Of a stretch of 64,000 bases of DNA, positions 40,462-50,237 are shown piece by piece. This stretch comes from Rhodotorula mucilaginosa (lineage: Eukaryota > Basidiomycota > Microbotryomycetes > Sporidiobolales > Sporidiobolaceae): contig CP137881.1 of the NCBI GenBank assembly GCA_034406715.1, forward strand, positions 1-64,000. The letters run 5' to 3'. The position numbers and the translations under genes are program-made. The notes beneath the pieces were generated by a model. That model was not told the DNA's origin, ran no database searches, and worked only from the letters and a program-made list of their open reading frames with translations. Each line of letters begins with the position of its first letter. Position 1 is the first letter of the stretch.

Positions 40462-42052
40462 ATGAGCTGTGAGTACATACGGGGTGCACTAGCCGAGCCG
40501 AACTGACGCTAAGTGAGCTCGTGCAGCAGCAACAGAGTCCGGCACCGACAGGCCGCCGCCCAACATGCCGCACGCGACGCAGGTCGTGCCGTCGCTCGGC
40601 CTGAACGGTCAGCCGACGACGACGCCCGCGCCGTCCGAGGACAACGGAGGCGACACCTTCCCGCTCGCGGCGATCGCTATCCTCGTCATCGTTCTCGGCA
40701 TCGCCGGACTCGTCTTTGCGTACAAGCTCTACCGGTGGTGTTACCTGCGCGCTCAGCGCGCTCAGGCCATCGAGGACTTTTATGGACCCGACACGCGCCG
40801 AAGTCCTGGACCGGGCGGGTTCGCGAGCCTGCCGAGCCAGATCAGTCTTGGCCAAGGCGGAGGCTTTGACAGCACAGGCCGCAGGTCCATGAGCGGTTTC
40901 GGCGGCGGCGGAGTGCGGAACCGGCAAATGAGCTGGGGCGGCGATTCGTGGGGAGGAGGAGCAATGCCCGCAGGCAAGGAAGGCGGCGACTTTTCTCCGC
41001 CGCAGCAAGGTTCGCGCGAGGCGTCTCCGGGACCTTATGATGCCTCGTCGCGCAACTCGCTCGCGGGATTCCCGTCCTACTCGAGTCGCACCTCGCTCGG
41101 AGGCCCGCCGCCGCCGCGACGCGGCGGGATTTACTCGTCGTCCGCGTCAGGATCGCAGATCCTCTCGCCGACGCGGACCCTCTCGTCCTTCTCTTCGCCG
41201 TACCTCGGCCCGTCTGCTTCTTCGTCGTTCAACTCGCAGCAGCAGCAGTTCTTCCCGTCCGGGAATCGACTCGCCGGCGCTCCACACAGCATCCACTCGC
41301 GGATCGAGGTCGTCCCGCCTTCGCCGTTGGCGCCTCCGCCCGGCCAGGTGATCGCGACCGACAAGAGCACGCTCGACTTTGCCCCGAGCAGCGGGATCGG
41401 GCGCGGTAACGCCATCTTTGGGGGTGCGCTTCCGGTTCCGGTCTCGGCGATGGCAGCGGCAGCACCGACGGCGGTCGCGCCGCCCATCATGGCGAGCAGT
41501 AGCGGGAGTGGCGCCAGTCTTGGTGGGAACCAGAACAGCGACGAGTGGGACCTGATCACGGGCGAAGAGGCGCAAGAGCGACTCGATCCGGCGTTCGATG
41601 CCACTACGCCTTACTCGGTCGCGCCGTTGCTGTCGCCGATCATTCCGCCATCGTCGTCGTCTTCGTCGTCCTCTTCGGGCATGTCGCTGACCGACGCGAG
41701 ACCTCCACCGGCCGCGGCCATCGCGACTGCCGTCCCTTCCTCCTCTCCCTACCATGATTCATCTGCGCCCACGGCGTTCGCTCAGGACCCCGACCCGAGT
41801 CGCCCTTCTCCGCCGCGAGCAGGAGCGACGCGGCACCCTCGACTCGCTTCGATCGACACGGGCGGCGCGTCTGTACCGCCTGCCGTGTCGCGTGCCCGAG
41901 CAGTCGACGACGATGAGGACGACGACGATGTTGGGGCCGGTGGTCCGAAGAGTCCGCTCGAGAAGTTGCAGATGCAGGTCGAGCGGGAACGCAAAGGTCT
42001 CAGTCTGAGGCAGGGACTGAGTCAACACGACGTCGACCAGTACGGGCACTAG
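40462..42052 (+). CDS. Single-pass membrane protein with long disordered tail
   Basis: A seven-base first exon (ATGAGCT, 40462-40468) is joined across a 58-nt intron (40469-40526, branch CTGAC) to the main exon, 40527-42052, giving 510 residues. Residues about 47-69 form one strong membrane helix (PLAAIAILVIVLGIAGLVF). It is followed by a basic, aromatic juxtamembrane stretch (YKLYRWCYLRAQRA), which suggests the long tail is cytosolic. The rest is Ser/Gly/Pro-rich with many possible phosphorylation sites, a Poly-Ser run, an acidic patch (DDDEDDDD) and a terminal helix LEKLQMQVERERKG. There is no signal peptide before the helix. I do not recognise the family; the layout resembles fungal plasma-membrane sensors and Mid2-like adaptors without their extracellular Ser/Thr domain. 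The alternative start at 40565 would drop 15 residues. Confidence 0.72.
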
Positions 42053-42456
42053 TCCCTCCCTACATCGACACACACACACACACATACGCTCCCTCTGTTG
42101 GCCTCTTTCGCCCTTTTCCCGCGAGTATCGCGCCTTTTGCGACCGGATTCGCTCGCTGTTCCTTGATCCCTTAGTAGAGCTTGCCTCTTATACCCTCTTA
42201 CACCTCCTGCCGAGTGCATAGTGACAGACACTGTATACATGTTCGTGACCGTCGAGAAGTTCCCGCCTCGAGAGGAAAAGATGTCCGCTCGTTCTCAACG
42301 AGTTGCCCGAGTCGACTCGCTGGAACGCCAGTCGCCGTCGCTGACTCCTTGCAGGGTCTGCGCACACCAGCACGAGTACAGCGCGCGAGGCTGCGCGATC
42401 GAACGCGATAAGCGGCGACCCCCCACACCGCCTCAGCCGACTGAGCAGCGCAGCGT
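42053..42456. other. Intergenic region upstream of SNF4
   Basis: Contains a (CA)n run at about 42,066-42,084 just after the upstream stop, probably in its 3' UTR. An open plus-strand stretch from 42,221 is out of frame with SNF4 and looks like leader sequence. No other feature seen. Confidence 0.5.
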
Positions 42457-45009
42457 ATGCACGTGCGGATCGCCCAGCAGCACCACTTTGATACCCACGG
42501 CGGACCGCTGCACGCGCTGCACCACATCCCCATCTCGTCCGCGCCGTCGACGCCCGGCACTGGCTCGATCCCTTCGACGACCGAACCGTCGCCGAGCAAC
42601 CGCGACGCGTCCCACTTGCGGAGGACGCACCTCGACGACGCAGCGACTGCAGCCGCCATCGCGCAAGGCTACTTTACGCCCAGGCGACCCCAGCTCCCGC
42701 GGACTAGGACAGGCGCAGGCACCAACGCTTCGCCCGGGATGAGGCGCGCTCTCGAGGGGATCAGGACCTTTGTCGCCTCAAAGAGCTGCTACGATATCCT
42801 CCCAGAGTCGTTCAGGTGAGCAGCTGCTTCGCCCCTCGCCACCTTCCGCCGAGACAGAAGCCGCTCACGTCGCCCCCTCCTTCTTGCCTCTTCCGCCCGC
42901 CCCGCTAGGCTCATCGTCTTTGACACCAAACTCGGCATTACAAAGAGCCTCCAGGCACTCGTCACGAATGGTCAGTCATCTCTCTGAAGCGTCCGCCCTG
43001 GAGGAGATGACCCTGGCTGACTCCACCACGACCTCCAGGCGTCGTCTCGGCTCCGTTGTACGATTCGACCACACACCGCTTCGCCGGCATGTTTACGCTC
43101 GCCGACGTCGTCCACTTGATCCAGTACTACTATTTGACCGCGCACAAGTACGAGAACGTCATCGCCGAGGTCGAAGCGTTCCAGCTCGAGAGCCTGCGAG
43201 GTGCGCCCCTCTCTGCGCGTGCCTACTCTCTTTGTTGCCGGAAACACTGAACTCGGGGGCTGCCGTGCCACACAGAAATCGAACAAGCGATCGATGTTCC
43301 CCCGCCTCCGACCATCTCGGTGCATCCGGATCAACCTTTGGCGGACGCGTGCGCGGCGCTCGTCCGCACCCATGCGCGCCGATTACCGCTCGTCGACCGG
43401 GACGACCAGACCGGCAAAGAGACGATCATCAGCGTCCTGACGCAGTACCGCGTACTCAAATTCATCGCCATCAATGTGAGTCGGAGAGAGAGAGAGAACT
43501 CGCTCACCTCGTCGACTTCTTTTGGCTGAACCCTCGTCCTGGTCCCATTTCAGTGCGCGCACGACTGCGCCCGCCTCGACATGTCGATCGGCGCACTCGG
43601 GATCGGTTCCTATGCCTCGTGGTATCAACCAGCTGAACCCCTCCCGGCTCCGCAAGGAAGCTCGACCGCGCCTTCCTCTGCCAACCCGTCTGCGCCCTCG
43701 TCGGCGAAACCGTCCTCGACCATGCTCGCGTCGCAAGGTCGAGAAGGAGGAGAGGGCGCCAAAGATCTGAGCAGGTCTTCGTCGCTCTCGGCGAGTATCA
43801 AGACGAGCGAGAGCGAGTCGGCGGGTGACGATGTCGAGGAGGGGGCCAAGGAGCCACAAGAGGAGAACGGGAACGGCGAAGGAGGCAATGCTCCCGAGAG
43901 CAGCAGCAGTGGCGGCGGCGCTTCTTCTTCTGATTCGAGTCGACAGTCGTTGTTCCCGCCGCGCAGCTTTAGCGAGTCACAGGGAGGAGGCGAGACTACC
44001 CCGACCGGGATCGGTGCCGCGTCGGACCAACCCGCCCTCTCGGCGTCTTCGACCACCACGACCGCGACCGACTTTGCTGCTTCTTCCTCCTCGTCTACTG
44101 CCAACACTGCCGAACCGCAGCTCACGGATGCGGGAGCCGCTGCGAGCCTCGGCGTTTCGGATCGGTTCTGGCCTCTGTCGACGGCGACGATGCAGACGAG
44201 CGTGTTTGACGTCGTGCACGTCTTTTCGGAACGCGGGATCAGCGCGGTCCCGATTGTTGACGAGGACGGAGTCGTCCTCAACTTGTTCGAAACGGTCGAC
44301 ATTGTGGTGCGTCTGCCGCCCGGTCAGGAAGCGCGCACGAAAGAGACTAATGCTGTTTCTCACGGCGCGCAGGACCTCGTGCGACAGAACGCGTACCAAG
44401 TCCTCGACCAGACGATCGAGGACGCTTTGAACCAGCGCTCGCCCGACTTTACGGGCGTCATGACGTGCACGCCGGCCGACTCGCTCGCTTCGATCCTGGC
44501 GTACGTGCGAGACCGGCGGTGTCACCGGTTCGTGATTGTTGAGCCGGAGGACGTTCCCGCGCGGGATGGCATGCCGGCGCGCAAGAAGGGCTCGCTGGTC
44601 GGGCTGTTGAGCCTGAGTGATGTGCTCAGGTTCATTGTCGGACATGAGAACCTCAAGGGGATGGAGGTGCCCGGTCTCGGTGAGTTTTTTCCGCCTTTCG
44701 GGTTCAAGACGAGCGGTCGGTCTGGCTGACACAGAGGGAGTCTCTCAACTCGCAGGCGTGCACGGCCTACGCGGCGTTCAGCAACCGTCCGCGGCGGGAG
44801 GCGGCGCTGGCGGGGTCGATGCCCACGCGGTCGATTTCGACTACGACGCCTCGTCCGTGACGGACGCTTCGTCGTCCAAGGCGACGAGCCGGCGCAACAG
44901 CGAAGCGACGACCGAGGCGAGTGTCTCGGGCAGCCAGATCGACTTGAGGTTGGCGCAGCAGACGACGGCCGGCTTGGACAATGTTATCGAGGGCAAGGCG
45001 GTCGAGTAA
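42457..45009 (+). CDS. SNF4: AMPK/SNF1 gamma subunit with four CBS motifs
   Basis: Six exons: 42457-42815, 42909-42970, 43039-43200, 43276-43475, 43554-44679 and 44756-45009, 720 residues, all in phase. SNF4 is the nucleotide-sensing gamma subunit of the SNF1 kinase, which controls the response to low glucose. Family landmarks in order: SCYDILPESFRLIVFDTKLG (near 115), SLQALVTNGVVSAPLYDS, FAGMFTLADVVHLIQYYY, the CBS2 block around 210-260, LGIGSYAS, then CBS3 from about 463 (TATMQTSVFDVVHVFSERGI; SAVPIVDEDGVV) and CBS4 (RRCHRFVIVEP; LLSLSDVLRFIVG). Two oddities stand out. A Ser/Ala/Glu-rich insert of about 175 residues separates CBS2 from CBS3, where the family has a short link. A disordered tail of about 90 residues follows CBS4. 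The first ATG of the open N-terminal exon is used. Confidence 0.92.
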
Positions 45010-45266
45010 ACCTTGAGGGTGGTTTTGTGTTCTTTCCGCTTATGGTCCTTGTCGGCGTGTCTTTACTCTCTTTCTAGTTCCTGTCCATGTTGTAGCTCTC
45101 CACCGAGCCCTTTTGCAAAGGTCGATCTCAAGCGAGTCGGCGCTCCTCTCTTGCTCTGCTGCAGATCTATACTCGCCTCGCCTTTCCCCCGCGCCCGACA
45201 GCTCGTTGCGCGCTGTGCTTGCTCAACTTGCCTCGACCGTAGGCCCCGTCTCTCGCGCACCGTTTG

Positions 45267-47807
45267 ATGCCCTTTGAGCCCGCTGCAGACAATGGTAACA
45301 GCGTGAGTAACAATTCCCTCTCGCGGCACGCAGCTGCCTAGGGCGAGTGTGCGTGCGGCCACGAGTCTGCCGAGCTCATATGCGTCTCTCCCGCGCAGAA
45401 TGAAACTATCGAAACCTTGCTCGGGTGCCGCGGCCACGATGCCCTCCTCAGCAGCAGCAGCACCCGATCTCGCTTACAACACCCAGAGCACCCTGTCGTG
45501 CTCGCTGAACCGCCACAGCCGCCCGAGTTTGATGCCAACGCCGACCTGCCCTCGCTCGCCAGCGTCGCCCTGAGCAGCGGCGGCGACGACGTCGCAACTC
45601 GTCCGGTCGAGCACAAGCTCCCGGACCCCGATCGAGGTTCATCGACCGTCACGCACGAGGACCATGCGCAGCAGCAGGCAGTCAGGCGAGCGCAAGAGCT
45701 CGCGTACTCGTATCCGCCACCGCCTGCTCTCGGTTCGGCAGACGACGAGACCGCGTTGCCGTACCCTCCTTCCACTCCCCATCTCACCCGCGCCCCGATC
45801 GAAATCGCCACGCGCGACCCGGCCGTCGGTCGAGGCGTCTTTGCGACGTGCGATATCCCCGCCGGAGAGGTGATCGAGATCAGCCCGGTGCTGGTGCTCG
45901 GCGAGGAAGAGTACACCGGACGCAGGAAGGGCGAACGAGACAGCGACGGAGAACTGCGCGGAGTCGAGGCGAGCCAGTTGAGAGGCTACGTCTTCACGTG
46001 GGGCCGAGACGGAAGTATGGCCGTCGCCCTTGGAATCGGTGCGTCCGCGGCTTCTCTCGACCCGAGCTGAATGACATGCTGAGACCGCTCGCGTGCAGGT
46101 TCTCTCTTCAACCATTCGACCTCGCCCAACATCACATATTCGCTCGATTATACTCAATACACGATCTCGTACCGGACCGCGAAACCGATCCAGAGGGGAG
46201 AAGAGCTGTGCATCTTTTACGGCCACTCTGTCCGCTTCTCGGCTGCTGCCGCCGGTGCAGACGCAAACGCACCACCACAGCGCGACAACATCCTCGACGA
46301 CGAGTCCCAGTCGGTCAACGACGAATGGGGCGGGCTCGGACGCGTCGGTCCATTCGAAACTTCGAGCGAGACGTCGTCGACCCGCGGTGAACCGTCGAGC
46401 CCGGGCGGGATCGCTCGCGCGGAAAAGCTCAGGGCACTCAGGGCTCTCTCGCCAGAGGAGCTCGCCGAGCGGGACAACGAGATCATCGCTCCCACCGATC
46501 CCGAGTTTCGCTGGAAAAAGGTTACCGAGTTGATCGACCCCGAAGACGCCGACTTGTCTCTCTGTGCGTTCGGAGTTTTCTCGGCCCGGTGTATCTTGGT
46601 TCATCTTGCACTGACGCCTGCTTGTTCAGTGACCTGCTACGCGATCGACGTGCCGGCCAGGGTTTCCGCCACGGTGTTCCAGTTCGTCCGCAAGCACACC
46701 GGCCGCAAGTTCAACGAGCTCGCGCACCTTAAGCGCGTCCGACCCGTCTACCAGCCTGCCTCGAACTCGTCAACTCCCGAGCCAGAGACGATCGCCTTGC
46801 CGCGGCAAAACAGCGGGGACATGGGCGGCGATGGAGGAGGACCGCCGTCGCCGACGAGCAGCACGAACGGGAGCGTTACCGGCACGCGCAGCAGCGGCAA
46901 GGGCAAGCGCATCCGCCGACCTCGCACCGGTCCCGACGCGCTGCAGTCTGTCCTCCTCTTCCCCGTCTCGTCCGCCCCTCCGAACCTGGCCGAGTTGCTG
47001 CAGGCTTCCCCCGTCGGACAAGCTCTCCTCCCCGAACCGCTCCCGCCGCTGTACACCGTCGAAGTCCCCGCCGAAGCGGCCGTGACGGACCAGCAGGCGC
47101 ACGAATGGGGCAAGGTCTGGCCGGTCCAGGTGATGCACATCCGCGAGGGGGCCAAGGCTCTCCGGAAGAAGAAGGGGTGGGAAAAGGCAAAGCTTGAGTG
47201 GATCGAATCGCAGGCGAAGAAGGTCTGGGAGCGAGCGCTCGACGCCGGGCGAAGGGGAGAGGTGAGTCTGATGCCGCAGAATGAGTGCTTTCCATAGGCT
47301 GTCTTGAACTGATTCCTCACTCCGTGACTATTCCAGCACCCGATCGCGTGCCGCGTCACCGATTCGTGGTACCCTGGCTTCCACACTTCGCTTCGACCTC
47401 CCGTCACTCTCGTTACCGCCCACGATACGCGCGCCTCGACCGGTAACGTGCTCACTCACGCCGCCTCGAACGCGATCGACGCCGTCGCCTACCTCGACTG
47501 CCAAGGCGCACGCCCGGCCGCTTCGGTCCTCTCGCCCGAGACCGCTTTCCCGCCATACCTCTTGACGGGCCTGAGCGTCTTCCTCTCGCACGAGCCGTGC
47601 CTCCTCTGCGCGATGAGTCTCCTGCACTCGCGGATCAAGAACCTCTTCTACATCAAAGCGGCGCCGGGCGCAGGTGGTTGCGGGAGCTTGTACAGCGTTC
47701 ACGAGGATCGCGGGCTCAACCACCGCTTCGAGGTGTACGAGTGGGACGGTGGTGACTTTGAAGGGATCGGTGCCGGCCTGCAGGGCGAGCTGAGGCTCGA
47801 TCCGTGA
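45267..47807 (+). CDS. TAD3: SET-domain protein fused to tRNA adenosine deaminase subunit TAD3
   Basis: Five exons: 45267-45302, 45399-46038, 46099-46563, 46630-47261 and 47337-47807, 747 residues, every junction in phase. The first half holds a SET domain (about 135-275): GRGVFATCDIPAGEVIE, SLFNHSTSPNITY and GEELCIFYGHS are its substrate- and cofactor-site motifs. A typical protein N-methyltransferase role is likely, substrate unknown. From about 375 the protein is ADAT3/TAD3, the structural partner of TAD2 in making inosine at tRNA position 34: ELAHLKRVRPVY, VTAHDTRAS, THAASNAIDAVAYL (632) and HEPCLLCAMSLLHSRI (676-691). As in TAD3 generally, the active-site Glu of the HAE motif is replaced (HAA here), while Cys 679 and Cys 682 of the zinc site remain. 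The intron at 46564-46629 lies at the join and keeps the frame. Two overlapping transcripts are the alternative. Confidence 0.82.
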
Positions 47808-47999
47808 ATGGAAGCGTGGTGTGGTTCTTAGAGGGGCTGGAATCGGAGCGTACAGTAGATATACTCCGCGGTTTGTGAAAAGTAACTTTAGTAATTTGCC
47901 TGAGACATAGTGCTACGATGGATGTCGGACGGCCGAAATCCTCCTCGGCGGCACCCGGGCGCTCGCGACCTCATGGACCGCTTCGGTAATCTCAACTCT

Positions 48000-49492
48000 T
48001 CACACGCCCCAGAAGACGGTCTTGGCTCCCCACAGCCCACAGACCAGTCTCGCGCCGTTCTTGGGCCCGCCCGTGCTGCCGGCGCCTTCGGCGGCGTAGA
48101 TCGGGACGAAATGTTCTTCTCGAGGATGCGCAGCTCGGAACCCCGGGTGGTGGACAAGGTTTGCCATTGCGCGATGGCGTTGTTCCGGCTTCGAGTACAC
48201 AAAGACAAATGTCAGTCTTTTCCGTGCCGCTGGAGAGCTGGACGCTGGGTTACAGGCCTTGACTCACATCAGTTTGCGTCACGGCGTCGACGATGCTCTT
48301 CTCCCAGGTCCGGAAGACGGGCTTGGCCGTTTCGGGTGAGAAAGCCGAAAAGTCTCGGAAGGTGTGAACCGTCAAGCCTCCGCTGATGAGGAGGATGCCC
48401 TCGGAGCGTAGGGGCGCGAGCGCGGCGCCGAAGCGGTACTGCGTGGCCGGAGACAAGTCGGACGGGATCGAGACCTGCGGACAATTGCTGTCAGTCTTGC
48501 GCGCCGGAAGAAGTCAATGTGTTCGAGGTGTCTGTAGCTCACCTCGACAATGGGGACAGGCGCCGTCTTGCCAAACATGTGGATGAAGGGGACGAACACG
48601 CCGTGATCTGCGAGCAACGTCGTGAGGAGCGGATCAGCCAACGCTCGGCAGCTCGTAACGAGAAGATGGGGTAAAGTCTGCGCTACCGTACCGAGACCTG
48701 GTCCCTCGAAACCCCGTCCATCTTGCCCTCGCGCCTCGAGCTTGGTCGTGAGCCTGGCGGACTTGATTCCAGCCGTTTGGAGGACCTGCACGACCTTTTC
48801 CGCAACGGCGTGATCGCCCTTAGAATTAAACTCGACCTCGTACAGCTGCGAGAGCGGTCAAAAAGCTGTCAGTGCACATGTCTATACAGAAGCGGCGGCC
48901 CAAGACGATGTACCGGCGTCCGGATGCAGAGAATAGACCCACCTCGTCCGGGAAGCCAAAGTAGTCAAACAGGAGCGGGTTTTGATCGCCATAGTCCGTC
49001 ACGATACCTCCACCCGGCGACTCCCAATGCGCCGAGAGCACAACGATCGCCTTGGGCTTGTACTTCTCCATGACGGCAGGTCCAAGGTCTTGTAGAAACT
49101 TGGCGAGGCCGCCATTGGGACCCTGAACTCCATTGAGCGGGCCGCCGCGCGCGTCCGCAAGATGAGGCGGATGAATAAGCATCGGTCTGGGGAAATCTAA
49201 GGTCAATGACCGAGGTCCGCAGTCTCGTCGGACGAAAGAGAGCTTCTTACGAGCCGTGAGCGAGAAAGATCGAGGGCAGGACTCCGCCGAGGTCTTCCAG
49301 GCTGGGCAGAGCAGCCAGTTCCTTGCGCCATAAATCTGGCGAGTCGTTCACTTCTGCGCCGTCATTCCGACCGGTCGAGGAAGTCATGCTTGAGTAAGCC
49401 GCGGCTCGGCTTGTTGCGTTCGTCGGGGTCGGCGTCTGAGCGCTCGGAGCGGCACCGGACAAAAGGCTGATGCGCCGCAAGAGGCTTTGCAT
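48000..49492 (-). CDS. LigB/DODA-type extradiol dioxygenase
   Basis: Six exons: 49492-49251, 49186-48943, 48845-48692, 48607-48543, 48474-48268 and 48188-48000, 366 residues in phase. The family opens catechol-type rings next to the diol (4,5-DOPA dioxygenase and relatives) using a metal held by His residues. Visible motifs: PSIFLAHGSPMLIHPP, AIVVLSAHWESPGGG, DYFGFPDELYEVEFN, GLDHGVFVPFIHMFG, PVPIVEVSIP, ILLISGGLTVHTFRD and AHPREEHFVPIYAAEG. Together they span the whole catalytic fold and include the usual metal-site His residues. The start is uncertain. ATG 49492 gives an Arg-rich leader (MQSLLRRISLLSGA) that could target mitochondria; ATG 49387 gives a plain cytosolic form. Upstream open sequence codes a membrane-like helix but begins only with GTG. 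The last intron ends in AAG, an uncommon acceptor. The natural substrate is not predictable. Confidence 0.87.
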
Positions 49493-50237
49493 GCGCTGGA
49501 AGGTGGGCAAGCCGATTGCGCTTTGCGAAGACGCCGGAATGGACTTGTTCCCTGACAGCGACGGGGCGACGAGGATCGCCGAGAGCAAGACTGCAAGACT
49601 CGCTGCGAGTACGAGCGGAGTTGTCGTCCGTAAGCGGCTTATGGTGACGAGCTCTGCGCTTGGATAAGCGCACACAGAAAGCACGAGAAAGGTCGTCCGA
49701 GGATACTCTCAGCACAACTCAGCAGCGACGCTGCCGTCAGAGGAGCAGCTGAATTTGGCAATCTTGATTACCAAAAATGATTAATGATGCCGAGCGGTGG
49801 GGCTTTCATCTAAACTCCACGTATATAACACCTTGGATTTCATTTCAACCCTTGTCGTCCAGAGTTGTTCTCTCGCGCTCTTGAGGAAATGGTAGCTAGC
49901 TGGGATGTGTTTGATCCACTGATGCGACTGAGGAATCAGTCAGGGCTCCCCAGCGGAAAATGATAAGCTGGCGAGTCACGTGCCTGGAAACTGCGCACCG
50001 CGTGTGGCCGTCTGCTCGAGTCGAGTCCGGACCGTCTTCTCCGTCGGCAGGCGTCTGACTCTGCCGCAGCGAGTCAAGCGCTGTAGCTCCTGGCGGTCGT
50101 TTAGCCAGGTCCGAGTCGGAACTGCAGGGCTCAAACTCGCGGCGCTGCTCGACTCGCTCGCTCGCGGATCCTCCAAGAAGGCCGACTGAAACTGTGCTCG
50201 TCCAGCACCGCACCGACCTAGAACAGACCGACCCAGA
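49493..50237. other. Divergent intergenic region, dioxygenase / ABC transporter
   Basis: About 740 bp. The stretch 49,741-49,860 is markedly AT-rich and includes a TATATAA element at 49822-49828. Either gene could use it; it lies about 410 bp before the ABC transporter start. No coding frame is supported, apart from a possible 5' extension of the dioxygenase up to 49,684. Confidence 0.5.
49822..49828 (+). promoter_or_regulatory. TATA-like element
   Basis: TATATAA within the most AT-rich stretch of a GC-rich intergenic region. It is placed between divergently transcribed genes, so assignment to one of them is open. Confidence 0.35.

Noticed and set aside
42239-42742. Upstream plus-strand frame before SNF4
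   Set aside because: Out of frame with the CBS-containing exons, and cysteine/arginine-rich without a recognisable domain; treated as leader sequence.
49493-49684. N-terminal membrane helix for the dioxygenase
   Set aside because: The longer frame lacks an ATG and starts only at GTG. Without an upstream exon it cannot be supported, so the start was set at 49492.
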